Shown here piece by piece: positions 10,325-21,158 of a stretch of 64,000 nt of DNA. The translations under genes were made by a program, and so were the position numbers. The notes beneath the pieces were generated by a model. That model ran no database searches. It worked only from the letters and a program-made list of their open reading frames with translations, and was not told the DNA's origin. Position 1 is the stretch's first letter. Every line of letters begins with the position of its first letter. The stretch lies in contig CAVRUJ010000002.1 in NCBI GenBank assembly GCA_963724385.1, positions 992,001-1,056,000 on the forward strand, in the 5' to 3' direction. This stretch comes from DASXQK01 sp963724385. Its GTDB lineage: Bacteria; Pseudomonadota; Alphaproteobacteria; Dongiales; Dongiaceae.

Positions 10325-10363
10325 CTCCTCTGTGCCTCTGTGCCTCTGTGGTTCATCTTTCTT
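10325..10363 (-). repeat. Right arm of 39-bp inverted repeat
   Basis: Begins CTCCTCTGTGCCTCTGTGCC and ends TCATCTTTCTT. It is an exact inverse of the left arm. It begins 7 bp after the GxxExxY stop codon and ends 20 bp before the carB ATG, so a transcript across carA-carB could form a long 39-bp stem. Confidence 0.95.
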
Positions 10364-10383
10364 TTTGGACGCGGAATCGATGC

Positions 10384-13605
<3,222 letters not shown>

Positions 13606-13621
13606 TGCATTGATCGGGCGG

Positions 13622-13656
13622 CCGGGCCGTGGAAAGACGGCCCGGGCGTGTCGGTT
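13622..13656 (+). terminator. Probable intrinsic terminator after carB
   Basis: A perfect 9-bp stem, CCGGGCCGT (13622-13630) and ACGGCCCGG (13637-13645), with a 6-nt loop, lies 17 bp after the carB stop. The T-run (TTTT, 13653-13656) starts a few bases downstream, which is slightly far, so partial read-through into greA is possible. Confidence 0.6.
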
Positions 13657-13706
13657 TTGCTTTCTCTGCGGGTCTTTCGATCCCGCGGGACGGAGAGTGA
13701 CGAGCG

Positions 13707-14180
13707 ATGCAGAAAGTGCCGATGACGATGGAAGGATTCACCCGTCTGGAAGACGAGCTCAGGCACCTGAAAGGGGTCGAGCGGCCGGCCATCATTCGCG
13801 CCATCGCGGAGGCGCGCGAACATGGCGACATCTCCGAGAACGCGGAATATCACGCCGCGCGCGAGCGCCAGAGCTTCATCGAGGGTCGCTTGGCGGAGCT
13901 CGAGGACAAGATCAGCCGGGCCGAGGTCATCGACGTCAGCAAGCTCTCCGGCCGGAACGTCAAATTCGGCGCGACGGTGACGGTGGTCGACGAGGACACC
14001 GACGAGCGCGCCGCCTATCAGATCGTCGGCCAGGACGAAGCCGACATCAAGACCAAGCGGCTTTCCATCACTTCGCCGCTGGCCCGCGCGCTCATCGGCA
14101 AGAAGGTGGGCGACACCGTCGAGGTGACGACGCCCGGCGGCGGCAAGTCCTACGAAATCGTCAAGGTCCAGTTCAAGTAA
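13707..14180 (+). CDS. greA: Transcription elongation factor GreA
   Basis: 157 residues. It rescues backtracked RNA polymerase by stimulating cleavage of the transcript 3' end. The N-terminal coiled coil contains the tip acidic residues in HGDISENAEYHAARERQ (about residues 38-54), and the C-terminal FKBP-like domain ends with ALIGKKVGDTVEV and PGGGKSYEIVKVQ. Length matches the family. A second ATG six codons downstream is possible, but the first has a GAG-rich sequence upstream. It follows carB, as in many alphaproteobacteria. Confidence 0.97.
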   Translation: MQKVPMTMEGFTRLEDELRHLKGVERPAIIRAIAEAREHGDISENAEYHAARERQSFIEGRLAELEDKISRAEVIDVSKLSGRNVKFGATVTVVDEDTDERAAYQIVGQDEADIKTKRLSITSPLARALIGKKVGDTVEVTTPGGGKSYEIVKVQFK

Positions 14181-14195
14181 CGCCGGCCGATTCCG

Positions 14196-14690
14196 TCAGC
14201 TGTTAACTGCGAGGGGCTCGGCGTCGATGGGCACGCCCGGCTCGACCTTGCTGCTGCGGAAGACGAGAGCCGACTTGACGTGATTGACGTTGGGTGCCGG
14301 CGTCAGGCGCGTCGTCAGGAAGCGCTGATAGGCGTCCCAGTCTGTCGCCACCACCCGCAGCAGGAAATCCGCTTCGCCTGTCAACATGTGGCACTCGCGC
14401 ACTTCGGGATATGACGCCACCAGCGCTTCGAAGGCGCGCAGATCGGCGTCGGCCTGGCTCGAGAGACCAACCTGGGCGAAGACGGTGACGGCGAAGCCCA
14501 GGGCCTCGCCGTTGATGTCGGCGTGATAGCCCTTGATCAGGCCGGCCTTCTCGAGCGCACGCACGCGGCGCAGACAGGGCGGCGCGGAGATTCCCGCCCT
14601 GTGCGCCAGCTTCACATTGGTCATCCGACCGCTTGCCTGCAGATCGTGCAGGATGCGCCGATCGATGCGGTCGAGCTTCACTCGGCGCAT
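14196..14690 (-). CDS. Lrp/AsnC family transcriptional regulator
   Basis: 164 residues. The N-terminal winged HTH starts LDRIDRRILHDLQASGRM and contains LAHRAGISAPPCLRRVRALE; the C-terminal RAM/AsnC ligand-binding domain (about 70-150) includes ECHMLTGEADFLLRVVA. The family responds to amino acids or related small molecules, but the ligand here is unknown. It is divergent from trxB with about 180 bp between starts, a possible shared regulatory region. It converges with greA, with 15 bp between the stops. Confidence 0.93.
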   Translation of the reverse strand: MRRVKLDRIDRRILHDLQASGRMTNVKLAHRAGISAPPCLRRVRALEKAGLIKGYHADINGEALGFAVTVFAQVGLSSQADADLRAFEALVASYPEVRECHMLTGEADFLLRVVATDWDAYQRFLTTRLTPAPNVNHVKSALVFRSSKVEPGVPIDAEPLAVNS

Positions 14691-14869
14691 GATTCTCCTC
14701 CAGAGCCGGGGTGGGTTGGCAATTATATTACCGCAAGCCGGAGAACGAAAGCGCTAGGTCGGCGGCCAATTTTGGAGCCAATGGGGACCCAGGAGACGAC
14801 CGGGCCAGCCTTGTGCAGCGGCGGAGCCCCCTCTATCTTGCATTTGCCGCCTGTTCGAGGGCCTCTGCC

Positions 14870-15868
14870 ATGAGCAATACGCATCGCTCGAAGCTGCTGA
14901 TCATCGGTTCCGGGCCGGCCGGCTACACCGCGGCCATTTATGCCGCGCGCGCCAATCTGCAGCCGATCCTGGTCCAGGGCCTCCAGCCGGGCGGGCAGAT
15001 GACGATCACGACCGACGTCGAGAACTATCCCGGCTTCGCCGACGTGATCCAGGGGCCTTGGCTGATGGAGCAGATGCAGGCCCAGGCCGCGCATGTGGGG
15101 ACCCGCATCTTCAATGACACGATCACCTCGGTCGATCTCGCGCGCCGGCCATTCGAGGCCAAGGGCGACAGCGGCAATTCCTATGTCGGCGAGGCGCTCG
15201 TCATCGCCACCGGCGCGCAGGCGCGCTGGCTCGGCCTTCCCAGCGAGCAGAAATTCCGCGGCGCCGGGGTCTCGGCCTGCGCCACCTGCGACGGCTTCTT
15301 CTTCCGCGGCAAGGAAGTGGCCGTGGTGGGCGGCGGCAACACCGCGGTCGAGGAGGCGATCTTCCTCACCCACCACGCGACCAAGGTGACGGTGATCCAC
15401 CGGCGCGACCGGTTCCGGGCCGAGAAGATCATGCAGGATCGCCTGTTCCGCAATCCGAAGATCGCCGTCATCTGGGACAGCGTCGTCGATGAAGTGAAGG
15501 GCGCAGGCGAGCCCGCCGGCGTCAGCGCGCTCATCGTCCGGAATGTCAGGACCGGCGAGCGCTCGGAGCTCAAGGTCGACGGGCTTTTCGTCGCCATCGG
15601 CCATGCGCCGGCGACCGAGCTTTTCCGCGGCCAGCTGACCCTCGATGCCGAGGGCTACATCGTCACCCGGCCCGACAGCACGGCGACGGAGATTCCCGGC
15701 GTCTTCGCCGCCGGCGACGTCAAGGACAAGATCTTCCGCCAGGCGGTGACCGCCGCCGGCATGGGCTGCATGGCAACCCTGGAAGCCGATCGCTTTCTCG
15801 CCGGCGCCGCCCTTTCCGAGTCCGGTCCGGAGACCCGCCGGGAAGGAAGCAGCGTCGCGGCCGAGTGA
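14870..15868 (+). CDS. trxB: Thioredoxin reductase TrxB
   Basis: 332 residues. It reduces thioredoxin with NADPH through FAD and a redox disulfide. The FAD-binding motif is IIGSGPAGYTAAIYAARA near residue 10, the redox-active CATC lies in SACATCDGFFF (about 144), the NADPH-binding motif is VVGGGNTAVEEAIFL, and the C-terminal FAD motif is GVFAAGDVKDKIFRQ. The start at 14870 gives the family N-terminus; the frame is open upstream but that sequence is unlike TrxB. Its stop overlaps the start of the LysR gene, so the two are probably co-transcribed. Confidence 0.97.
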   Translation: MSNTHRSKLLIIGSGPAGYTAAIYAARANLQPILVQGLQPGGQMTITTDVENYPGFADVIQGPWLMEQMQAQAAHVGTRIFNDTITSVDLARRPFEAKGDSGNSYVGEALVIATGAQARWLGLPSEQKFRGAGVSACATCDGFFFRGKEVAVVGGGNTAVEEAIFLTHHATKVTVIHRRDRFRAEKIMQDRLFRNPKIAVIWDSVVDEVKGAGEPAGVSALIVRNVRTGERSELKVDGLFVAIGHAPATELFRGQLTLDAEGYIVTRPDSTATEIPGVFAAGDVKDKIFRQAVTAAGMGCMATLEADRFLAGAALSESGPETRREGSSVAAE

Positions 15869-16758
15869 TGGACTGGGACAAGCTCAGGATATTCCATGCC
15901 GTCGCCGAGGCCGGGAGCTTCACCCATGCAGGGGAATCCCTGAACCTCAGCCAGTCGGCCGTCAGCCGCCAGATCAGCGCGCTCGAGGAAAGCCTCAACG
16001 TCTCCCTGTTCCACCGGCATGCCCGCGGTCTGATCCTGACCGAGCAGGGCGAGCTGCTCTATCGCACCGCCCACGAGGTCTTCGCCAAGCTCGCCATGGC
16101 CGAGGCCCAGCTTTCGGAAAGCAAGGATCGGCCCAAGGGCCAGCTCAAGGTGACGACCACCGTGGCCCTGGGCTCGACCTGGCTCACGCCGCGAATGGGT
16201 GAGTTCCTCGAGGTCTATCCCGATGTTACGGTCGATCTGCTGCTGGACGACCGGGAACTCGACCTCAGCATGCGCGAGGCCGATGTTGCCATCCGGATGG
16301 CTCCGCCGCGCCAGCCGGAACTGATCCAGCGCCACCTGATGACGGTGCACATGCATGTCTATGCCGCGCCCAGCTACATCAAGCGCTACGGCCTGCCCAA
16401 ATCGCCCGAGGATCTGGAGCAGCACAAGGTCATCGTCTATGGCGAGGAAACCAGGCCCCCGGTCCCGGACGTGAATTGGCTCTTGAAGCTGGGGGTCAAG
16501 GGCGACGGCCTGCGCCGGCCCAGCCTGACGGTCAACAACGTCTATGCCATTCAGCGGGCGGCCCAGGCGGGGCTGGGTCTCGCTGCCCTGCCGGAGTTCA
16601 TGGTGCAGGGAACCTCGAATCTCGTGCGTGTCATGCCGGACATCGAGGGACCGCGAATCGACGCCTATTTCGTGTATCCCGAGGAGCTTCGGAACTCAAA
16701 GCGCATCCAGGTCTTTCGGGATTTTTTGCTTCGCAAGGTGGCGGAGGCACAAGACTGA
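15868..16758 (+). CDS. LysR family transcriptional regulator
   Basis: 296 residues. The N-terminal winged HTH spans about 1-60 (FTHAGESLNLSQSAVSRQI), followed by a LysR substrate-binding domain whose effector is unknown. The ATG at 15868 overlaps the trxB stop (TGATG); a GTG three bases earlier is an alternative. The trxB-lysR pairing recurs in Rhodospirillales-like genomes, which suggests a role in redox or detoxification control, but that is inference. The frame ends without decay in the last about 100 residues. Confidence 0.93.
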   Translation: MDWDKLRIFHAVAEAGSFTHAGESLNLSQSAVSRQISALEESLNVSLFHRHARGLILTEQGELLYRTAHEVFAKLAMAEAQLSESKDRPKGQLKVTTTVALGSTWLTPRMGEFLEVYPDVTVDLLLDDRELDLSMREADVAIRMAPPRQPELIQRHLMTVHMHVYAAPSYIKRYGLPKSPEDLEQHKVIVYGEETRPPVPDVNWLLKLGVKGDGLRRPSLTVNNVYAIQRAAQAGLGLAALPEFMVQGTSNLVRVMPDIEGPRIDAYFVYPEELRNSKRIQVFRDFLLRKVAEAQD

Positions 16759-16899
16759 GCGGTCCCGCGGCCGACTTTATTTCCCTCTTATTACAATAGG
16801 TTATAGAAAAATCATTCTGTTCCATGGCAGTCCATGCGAAGGGTGCATGGCTCATTTGCGGTTTTGACTCTGGTGGCCGATTGAAATACGTCTAAATTC

Positions 16900-17062
16900 C
16901 ATCCGGTGTTGCTGCGCAACACATGTGATATTTCGGCAACTGCGGTTGCCACACGAGGTTTGAGCGCGACGCTCAAACAAGGGTCTTCGGATCCTACGTC
17001 TCCCAGACGTGAAGCCTCCCTGTTTGACTTGCCGGGCCCTTCGGGGCCCGGCTTTTTCTTTT
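16900..17062 (+). ncRNA. Candidate structured small RNA of about 160 nt
   Basis: No protein gene fits, but the segment is a chain of perfect short hairpins: GTGTTGC/GCAACAC near 16909-16925, GTTTGAGCG/CGCTCAAAC just before 16980, GGTCTTCGGATC near 16982, and ACGTCT/AGACGT near 16996-17010. It ends in a strong UUCG-capped terminator. The 5' end is a guess based on a TTGACT hexamer at 16864. Size and single-transcript layout would suit a 6S-like or trans-acting sRNA, but I could not find the closing stem required for 6S RNA and assign no family. Confidence 0.4.
17031..17062 (+). terminator. Strong intrinsic terminator with UUCG loop
   Basis: GCCGGGCCC (17031-17039), loop TTCG, then GGGCCCGGC (17044-17052): a perfect 9-bp stem with the extra-stable C(UUCG)G cap, followed by TTTTTCTTTT. 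It is about 270 bp after the lysR stop and immediately follows the hairpin-rich segment, so it more likely ends a small RNA than lysR. Confidence 0.9.
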
Positions 17063-17137
17063 CAAGGGTATGGCGGCCCGCCGGCGGACGCGCCGCGTGC
17101 CGCCGGAACTCCAGACTTGATCCGAGGTCTCGGCCGG

Positions 17138-17761
17138 TCAGGCGGCGGGGTAGCCCACCGTCTGGGTGAAGGTGACAAACTGCCCGGCCGGCAGATTGAG
17201 GATCCGCCCAAGGCCGGCGCCGTCGAAGGCCCCGCGGAACACCGTTCCCAGCCCCTGCGAAGCGCAAAAGAGATAGACGTTCTGACCGATGAAGGCAGCG
17301 TCCACGGAGGCATAGAGGCGTTGATCCCCCTCGCCGATGTCGCCCATACGGTCGCCATGGGCGACATAGATCAGGTTCAACGGGGCCGTGGCGACGAAGT
17401 CCTGCATTCCGGTCTTGGCACGAATATCGCCTGGCATGTAAGGAACCAGCCTGTGGGAGTCGGGCTCATAAAGCCGGACACCGTCGGCCATCGCCGCGTA
17501 GACATCGATCACCATGACATGGCGCCAATAGGGTGCCGTCCTGTCTCCCGTCTGCGGCCGGTTGATGCCGAAGGCCGACCAGAGAAGGTCGGACAGAACC
17601 TGGAGGGGCAGGCCGCGTGGCTGGAACTCCCGCGTCGAGCGCCTCGAGGCCAAGGCCTCTCTCAGCGTCTTGCCGCCTCGATGCCGGGGCGAGGGCAGTT
17701 CCAAAGCCGAGAATTGCTCCGCGTCGGCAGTTTGTTGCTTGGCCCCTGCTCTCTTGTTCAT
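17138..17761 (-). CDS. SagB/ThcOx-type nitroreductase family protein
   Basis: 207 residues, an FMN-dependent oxidoreductase fold. The FMN-phosphate-binding start SRRSTREFQPRGL lies near residue 40, followed by LLWSAFGINRPQTGDRTAP, and the C-terminal GLGTVFRGAFDGAGL block is typical of single-domain SagB-like reductases. The ATG at 17761 has GGGAGG nine bases upstream, which favours it over a longer in-frame start. The substrate is unknown. An FNR-type palindrome 75-88 bp upstream suggests low-oxygen control. Confidence 0.82.
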   Translation of the reverse strand: MNKRAGAKQQTADAEQFSALELPSPRHRGGKTLREALASRRSTREFQPRGLPLQVLSDLLWSAFGINRPQTGDRTAPYWRHVMVIDVYAAMADGVRLYEPDSHRLVPYMPGDIRAKTGMQDFVATAPLNLIYVAHGDRMGDIGEGDQRLYASVDAAFIGQNVYLFCASQGLGTVFRGAFDGAGLGRILNLPAGQFVTFTQTVGYPAA

Positions 17762-17835
17762 GGTCCGCCTCCCATCCGTCGCCCGCGCAACGTGATCAAC
17801 GGCTTTCATTTCTCCTGGGGCTTGCCCAAGAAACA

Positions 17836-17849
17836 ATGATCTAGGTCAT
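17836..17849. promoter_or_regulatory. FNR/FixK-type site between nitroreductase and fucU
   Basis: ATGATCTAGGTCAT matches TTGAT-N4-ATCAA at 7 of 10 positions and is symmetric around TGA...TCA. It is the weakest of the six sites by consensus. The centre is 81 bp from the nitroreductase ATG and 106 bp from the fucU ATG, so it could serve either gene. Confidence 0.5.
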
Positions 17850-17948
17850 GGGCGCCGATATTCGGCCCTCAAGCGGCAGCTCGTCCATTAGGCCGGCCAG
17901 CGTGGCATAGTGTTTGACCGGTCCAGCGGCACTCCGGGAGGAAAGCCC

Positions 17949-18383
17949 ATGCTCAAAACGCTGACGAAACTGCACACGCCCGATCTGCTTCATGTCCTCG
18001 CCTCCATGGGCCATGGCGACGAGCTCGTGTTGGTCGACTGCCATTTCCCCGCGGTTTCCAATGCGCGACGGCTGGTGCGGCTGGACGGCGCGGATCTTCC
18101 CGACGTCTTGTCGGCCTGCCTGCAGCTGATGCCGCTCGATACCTTCGTGAAGGACCCGGCGCTGCGCATGGAGATGGCGGACGCGCCGAAGGAGATTCCC
18201 GAGGTGCAGAAGATCTGCCAGCGGGTGGTCGATAAATGGGAAGGCCGGCACGTGCCCTTCGCCGGGATAGAACGCCATGCCTTCTATGAACGATCGCGCC
18301 AGGCTTTTGCCATCGTCGCGACCGGCGAGCAGCGCACCTATGGCTGCATCATCGTCAAGAAGGGCGTGGTCAAACCGAGCTGA
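17949..18383 (+). CDS. RbsD/FucU family sugar mutarotase
   Basis: 144 residues. Family members interconvert the anomers of fucose or ribose before phosphorylation. The start LKTLTKLHTPDLLHVLASMGHGDE is followed by VDCHFPAVS and the FucU-type ERHAFYERSRQAFAIVATGE block. The ATG at 17949 follows GGGAGGAAA at good spacing. It is 12 bp upstream of a ribokinase-family gene, the expected partner, but no sugar transporter is near and that kinase is frameshifted. Confidence 0.88.
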   Translation: MLKTLTKLHTPDLLHVLASMGHGDELVLVDCHFPAVSNARRLVRLDGADLPDVLSACLQLMPLDTFVKDPALRMEMADAPKEIPEVQKICQRVVDKWEGRHVPFAGIERHAFYERSRQAFAIVATGEQRTYGCIIVKKGVVKPS

Positions 18384-18395
18384 GGAGCGCTTGCC

Positions 18396-19332
18396 ATGGC
18401 CGGCCGGCCGATCACCATCATGGGAATCTTCGTGGCAGATCTCGCCTTTCGCACGCCGAAGCTTCCGGCCTGGGGCGAGACGGTGCTGGGATTGGGCTTC
18501 AAGCTCGGCCCAGGCGGGAAAGGTTCCAACCAGGCGGTGGCCGCGGCACGCCTGGGCGGCGCGGTGACCTTCATCAGCAAGCTGGGGCGCGATACCTTTG
18601 GCGACATCGCCCGCAAGCAATTTGCCGAGGAAGCCATCGACACGCGCTTCCTGTTCGAGACAACCGAACATGCCACCGGCAGCGCCGCGATCCTGATCGA
18701 TGCCGAGAAGGGCGACAACGCCATCGTCGTCTTTCCCGGCTCTTGCGCCCATCTGGCGGTCGAAGAGATCGACCGGGCCAGGCCTGCAATTCGAGACTCC
18801 GCCTTGTTCATGACCAATCTGGAGCTTCCTGTGCCGATCGTGATGCATGCGCTCAAGGTCGCGCGCGGGCTGGGTATCGCCACGATCCTCAATCCGGCGC
18901 CGGCCGTACCGGTCCCGGACGACATATTCGGCCTCTGCGACTACCTGACGCCGAACGAAGCCGAGGCAACGGGCCTCAGCGGCGTGCCGATCGCGACCGT
19001 CGACGACGCCAGCCGCGCCGCCGAGGCTTTGCTCGCCCGCGGCTGCCCCAACGTTGTCATCACCCTGGGCGGGCGTGGCGCCCTGATCAAAAGCAAGAAG
19101 ATCACGCAACACATGCCGGCGATCGAGAACGGGCAAACTGGTCGATACGACCGGTGCGGGAGACGCCTTTTGCGGCGCTTTCGCGGTCGCCCTCGCCGAA
19201 GGCAAGGATCTGGTGGGCGCGACGCGCTACGGCTGCGCCGCGGCCGGCATCAAGGTGACCCGCTGGGGTACGGCGCCGGCCATGCCCAAGCGCACCGAAG
19301 TCGATGCCCTCCTGACCAAGCTGGAAGGCTGA
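18396..19332 (+). pseudogene. Ribokinase-family (PfkB) sugar kinase with frameshift
   Basis: The first about 244 codons read as an intact PfkB kinase: FKLGPGGKGSNQAVAAARLGG (the GG hinge), NLELPVPIVMHAL, ILNPAPAVPVPDD and VVITLGGRGALI. At about 19128 the frame shifts by one base (GAGAACGGG where GAGACGGG would keep frame). The essential C-terminal block, VDTTGAGDAFCGAFAVALAE with the catalytic GAGD Asp, then continues in the next frame to a stop at 19330-19332. Without correction the protein loses its active site and ends in an unrelated Arg-rich tail. It is either a real mutation or a single-base error in the sequence. Confidence 0.85.
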
Positions 19333-19444
19333 GCTGACGCAATCTCGGGCGGGCGAAGCGATCATCCAGCATCTTGCTGGCGCAGCAGATGCGGGACGCG
19401 GCAAAGGACGTCGCGCCTGTGGCGAATTGGCCGGTGGGCGGAAA

Positions 19445-19458
19445 CTGATTTGAGTCAA
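19445..19458 (+). promoter_or_regulatory. FNR/FixK-type site upstream of the PFOR operon
   Basis: CTGATTTGAGTCAA matches TTGAT-N4-ATCAA at 8 of 10. Its centre is 65 bp before the ATG at 19517, so a start about 41 bp downstream of the centre (near 19493) would leave a 24-nt leader, the geometry expected for a class II FNR-type promoter. Confidence 0.6.
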
Positions 19459-19516
19459 AGCGCGCCTCCGGACATGCAGGGCATTCTATGCCGATGGAGC
19501 ACGGACCTTCCGGCCA

Positions 19517-21157
19517 ATGACCGCCAAGCCCGCCGACATGACGCCGGCCGTCGATCTGACCCGCTCAAAGGGGACAGGGCCGATCCGGGCACGGCGTCCG
19601 GTGTACGTGGACCTGCTTCCGCCCTGCAACAACGCCTGTCCCGCCGGCGAGAACATTCAGGCCTGGCTGGCCCTGGCCCAAGCGGGCAAGTACCGCCGGG
19701 CTTGGGAAGCGCTCGTGCGCGACAATCCGATGCCGGCCGTGCATGGCCGCGCCTGCTATCATCCCTGCGAGAACACCTGCAATCGCGGCGAGCTGGACGC
19801 GCCGGTGAGCATCCATGCGGTCGAGCGCTTCCTCGGCGATCTCGCCTCGGCGGAGGGCTGGCCGCTCAAGGTCGAGGCGTCGCCGACTGGCAAACGCGTG
19901 CTTGTTGTCGGCGCCGGGCCCAGCGGACTTTCGGCCGCCTATCACCTCGCCCGTCTCGGCCATACCGTTGAAATCCGCGAGGCGGGACCGCTCGCCGGCG
20001 GCATGATGCATTTCGGCATTCCCGCCTATCGCCTGCCGCGCAACCATCTCATGCACGAGATCGCGCGGATCGAGGCCATGGGCGTGCGAATCGTGACCAA
20101 CCGCAAGGTCGAAGACCTGCTCGCGGAGAAGGCGGACGGCGGCTTCGACGCCGTCTTCATCGCCATCGGTGCCGGCATCGGAAAGCATGTCGAAATCCCC
20201 GCGCGCGACGCGGTCCGGGTGCTGGATGCCGTCTCGCTCTTGCACAGCGTCACCACCGGAGAGACGCCTCGCCTCGGCCGCCGCGTGCTGGTGTATGGCG
20301 GAGGCAACACGGCGATGGATGCGGCGCGCACGGTGAAGCGCCTTGGAGCGGAGGAAGCGCTCATCGTCTATCGGCGCGACCGGGCGCATATGCCGGCACG
20401 CGCCTTCGAGGCCGATGAGGCGATCGAGGAAGGCGTCAAGATCAAATGGCTGACGACGATCAAGGAAACCATCGGCTCGGACATCACGGTGGAAACGGTG
20501 GAGCTCGATGCCAACGGACATCCGAAGTCCACGGGTCAATTCGAGACGCTCAAGGCCGACGCGATCGTGTTGGCGCTGGGCCAGGAAACCGATAGCGGCT
20601 TTCTCCGCCAGGTACCGGGGATCGTGTTTGCGCAGGACGGCGCTCTCAGCGTCGGTCCCGACATGATGACGGGTCATGCCGGAGTCTTCGCCGGCGGCGA
20701 CGTGGTGCCGGGCGAGCGGTCGATCACCGTCTCGGTGGGCCACGGCAAGCGCGCGGCCCGGCATATCGACGCATGGCTCAAGGGCCAGCCCTGGCAGGCC
20801 CCGCCCAAGCATGCGCTGGTGACCTTCGACATGCTGCATCTGCCGGTCTATAGCGATGCCGACCCGACCCCTCAGAAGACCCTGGCCCTTGCCCAGCGGA
20901 TGCGCGGTTTCGAAGAAGTGGTCGGCGGCCTGACGGAGAAAGAGGCCCGCTACGAAGCGCAACGCTGCCTGTCCTGCGGCAACTGCTTCGAGTGCGACAA
21001 CTGCTATGCCGCCTGCCCGGAGGACGCGATCATCAAGCTCGGGCCCGGCCGAAGATATCGTCACGACTATGACAAATGCACCGGCTGCGCGGTCTGCTTC
21101 GAACAGTGTCCTTGTCACGCCATAGCGATGGTGCCCGAACCGGTGAGGAAGGACTGA
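19517..21157 (+). CDS. GltD-like FAD/NAD(P) oxidoreductase with C-terminal ferredoxin domain
   Basis: 546 residues. The N-terminal Fe-S region shows CNNACPAG and CYHPCENTCNRGELD. An FAD-binding motif (VVGAGPSGLSAAYHLARLG, near 132) and an NAD(P) motif (YGGGNTAMDAARTVKRLG, near 260) follow, as in glutamate synthase small subunit and NfnB-type flavoproteins. The C-terminus adds two 4Fe-4S clusters: CLSCGNCFECDNC...CPEDAI and CTGCAVCFEQCPCHA. No glutamate synthase large subunit is near. The next gene, 1 bp away, is pyruvate:ferredoxin oxidoreductase, so the likely role is moving electrons between ferredoxin and NAD(P). An FNR-type site lies upstream. Confidence 0.85.
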   Translation: MTAKPADMTPAVDLTRSKGTGPIRARRPVYVDLLPPCNNACPAGENIQAWLALAQAGKYRRAWEALVRDNPMPAVHGRACYHPCENTCNRGELDAPVSIHAVERFLGDLASAEGWPLKVEASPTGKRVLVVGAGPSGLSAAYHLARLGHTVEIREAGPLAGGMMHFGIPAYRLPRNHLMHEIARIEAMGVRIVTNRKVEDLLAEKADGGFDAVFIAIGAGIGKHVEIPARDAVRVLDAVSLLHSVTTGETPRLGRRVLVYGGGNTAMDAARTVKRLGAEEALIVYRRDRAHMPARAFEADEAIEEGVKIKWLTTIKETIGSDITVETVELDANGHPKSTGQFETLKADAIVLALGQETDSGFLRQVPGIVFAQDGALSVGPDMMTGHAGVFAGGDVVPGERSITVSVGHGKRAARHIDAWLKGQPWQAPPKHALVTFDMLHLPVYSDADPTPQKTLALAQRMRGFEEVVGGLTEKEARYEAQRCLSCGNCFECDNCYAACPEDAIIKLGPGRRYRHDYDKCTGCAVCFEQCPCHAIAMVPEPVRKD

Positions 21158-21158
21158 C

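Larger units (their letters stand above)
9891..10363. mobile_element. Inverted-repeat-bounded GxxExxY element between carA and carB
   Basis: A 473-bp unit bounded by a perfect 39-bp inverted repeat (9891-9929 and 10325-10363) with one open reading frame inside. It begins 9 bp after the carA stop and ends 20 bp before the carB start. The arms are built from the 9-10 bp unit CAGAGGCA. The same arm sequence, less perfect, appears without a gene at about 60171-60292. No transposase is encoded. The organisation suggests a small mobile palindrome carrying a putative nuclease gene. Confidence 0.7.
16759..17137. other. Intergenic region between lysR and nitroreductase gene
   Basis: 379 bp with no convincing protein gene. 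The left part (16780-16900) is clearly more AT-rich than its surroundings; the right part holds the candidate small RNA and terminator listed separately. A TTGACT hexamer at 16864-16869 could be a -35 element, but no good -10 follows at 17 bp. The nitroreductase stop codon lies at the right end. Confidence 0.6.

Noticed and set aside
9891..10363. CRISPR-like interpretation of the CAGAGGCA repeats
   Set aside because: The units are contiguous short simple repeats in two inverted arms, with no unique spacers between direct repeats.
16900..17062. 6S RNA assignment
   Set aside because: Length and terminator suit 6S, but I could not find the closing stem and central bubble, so only a generic sRNA is listed.
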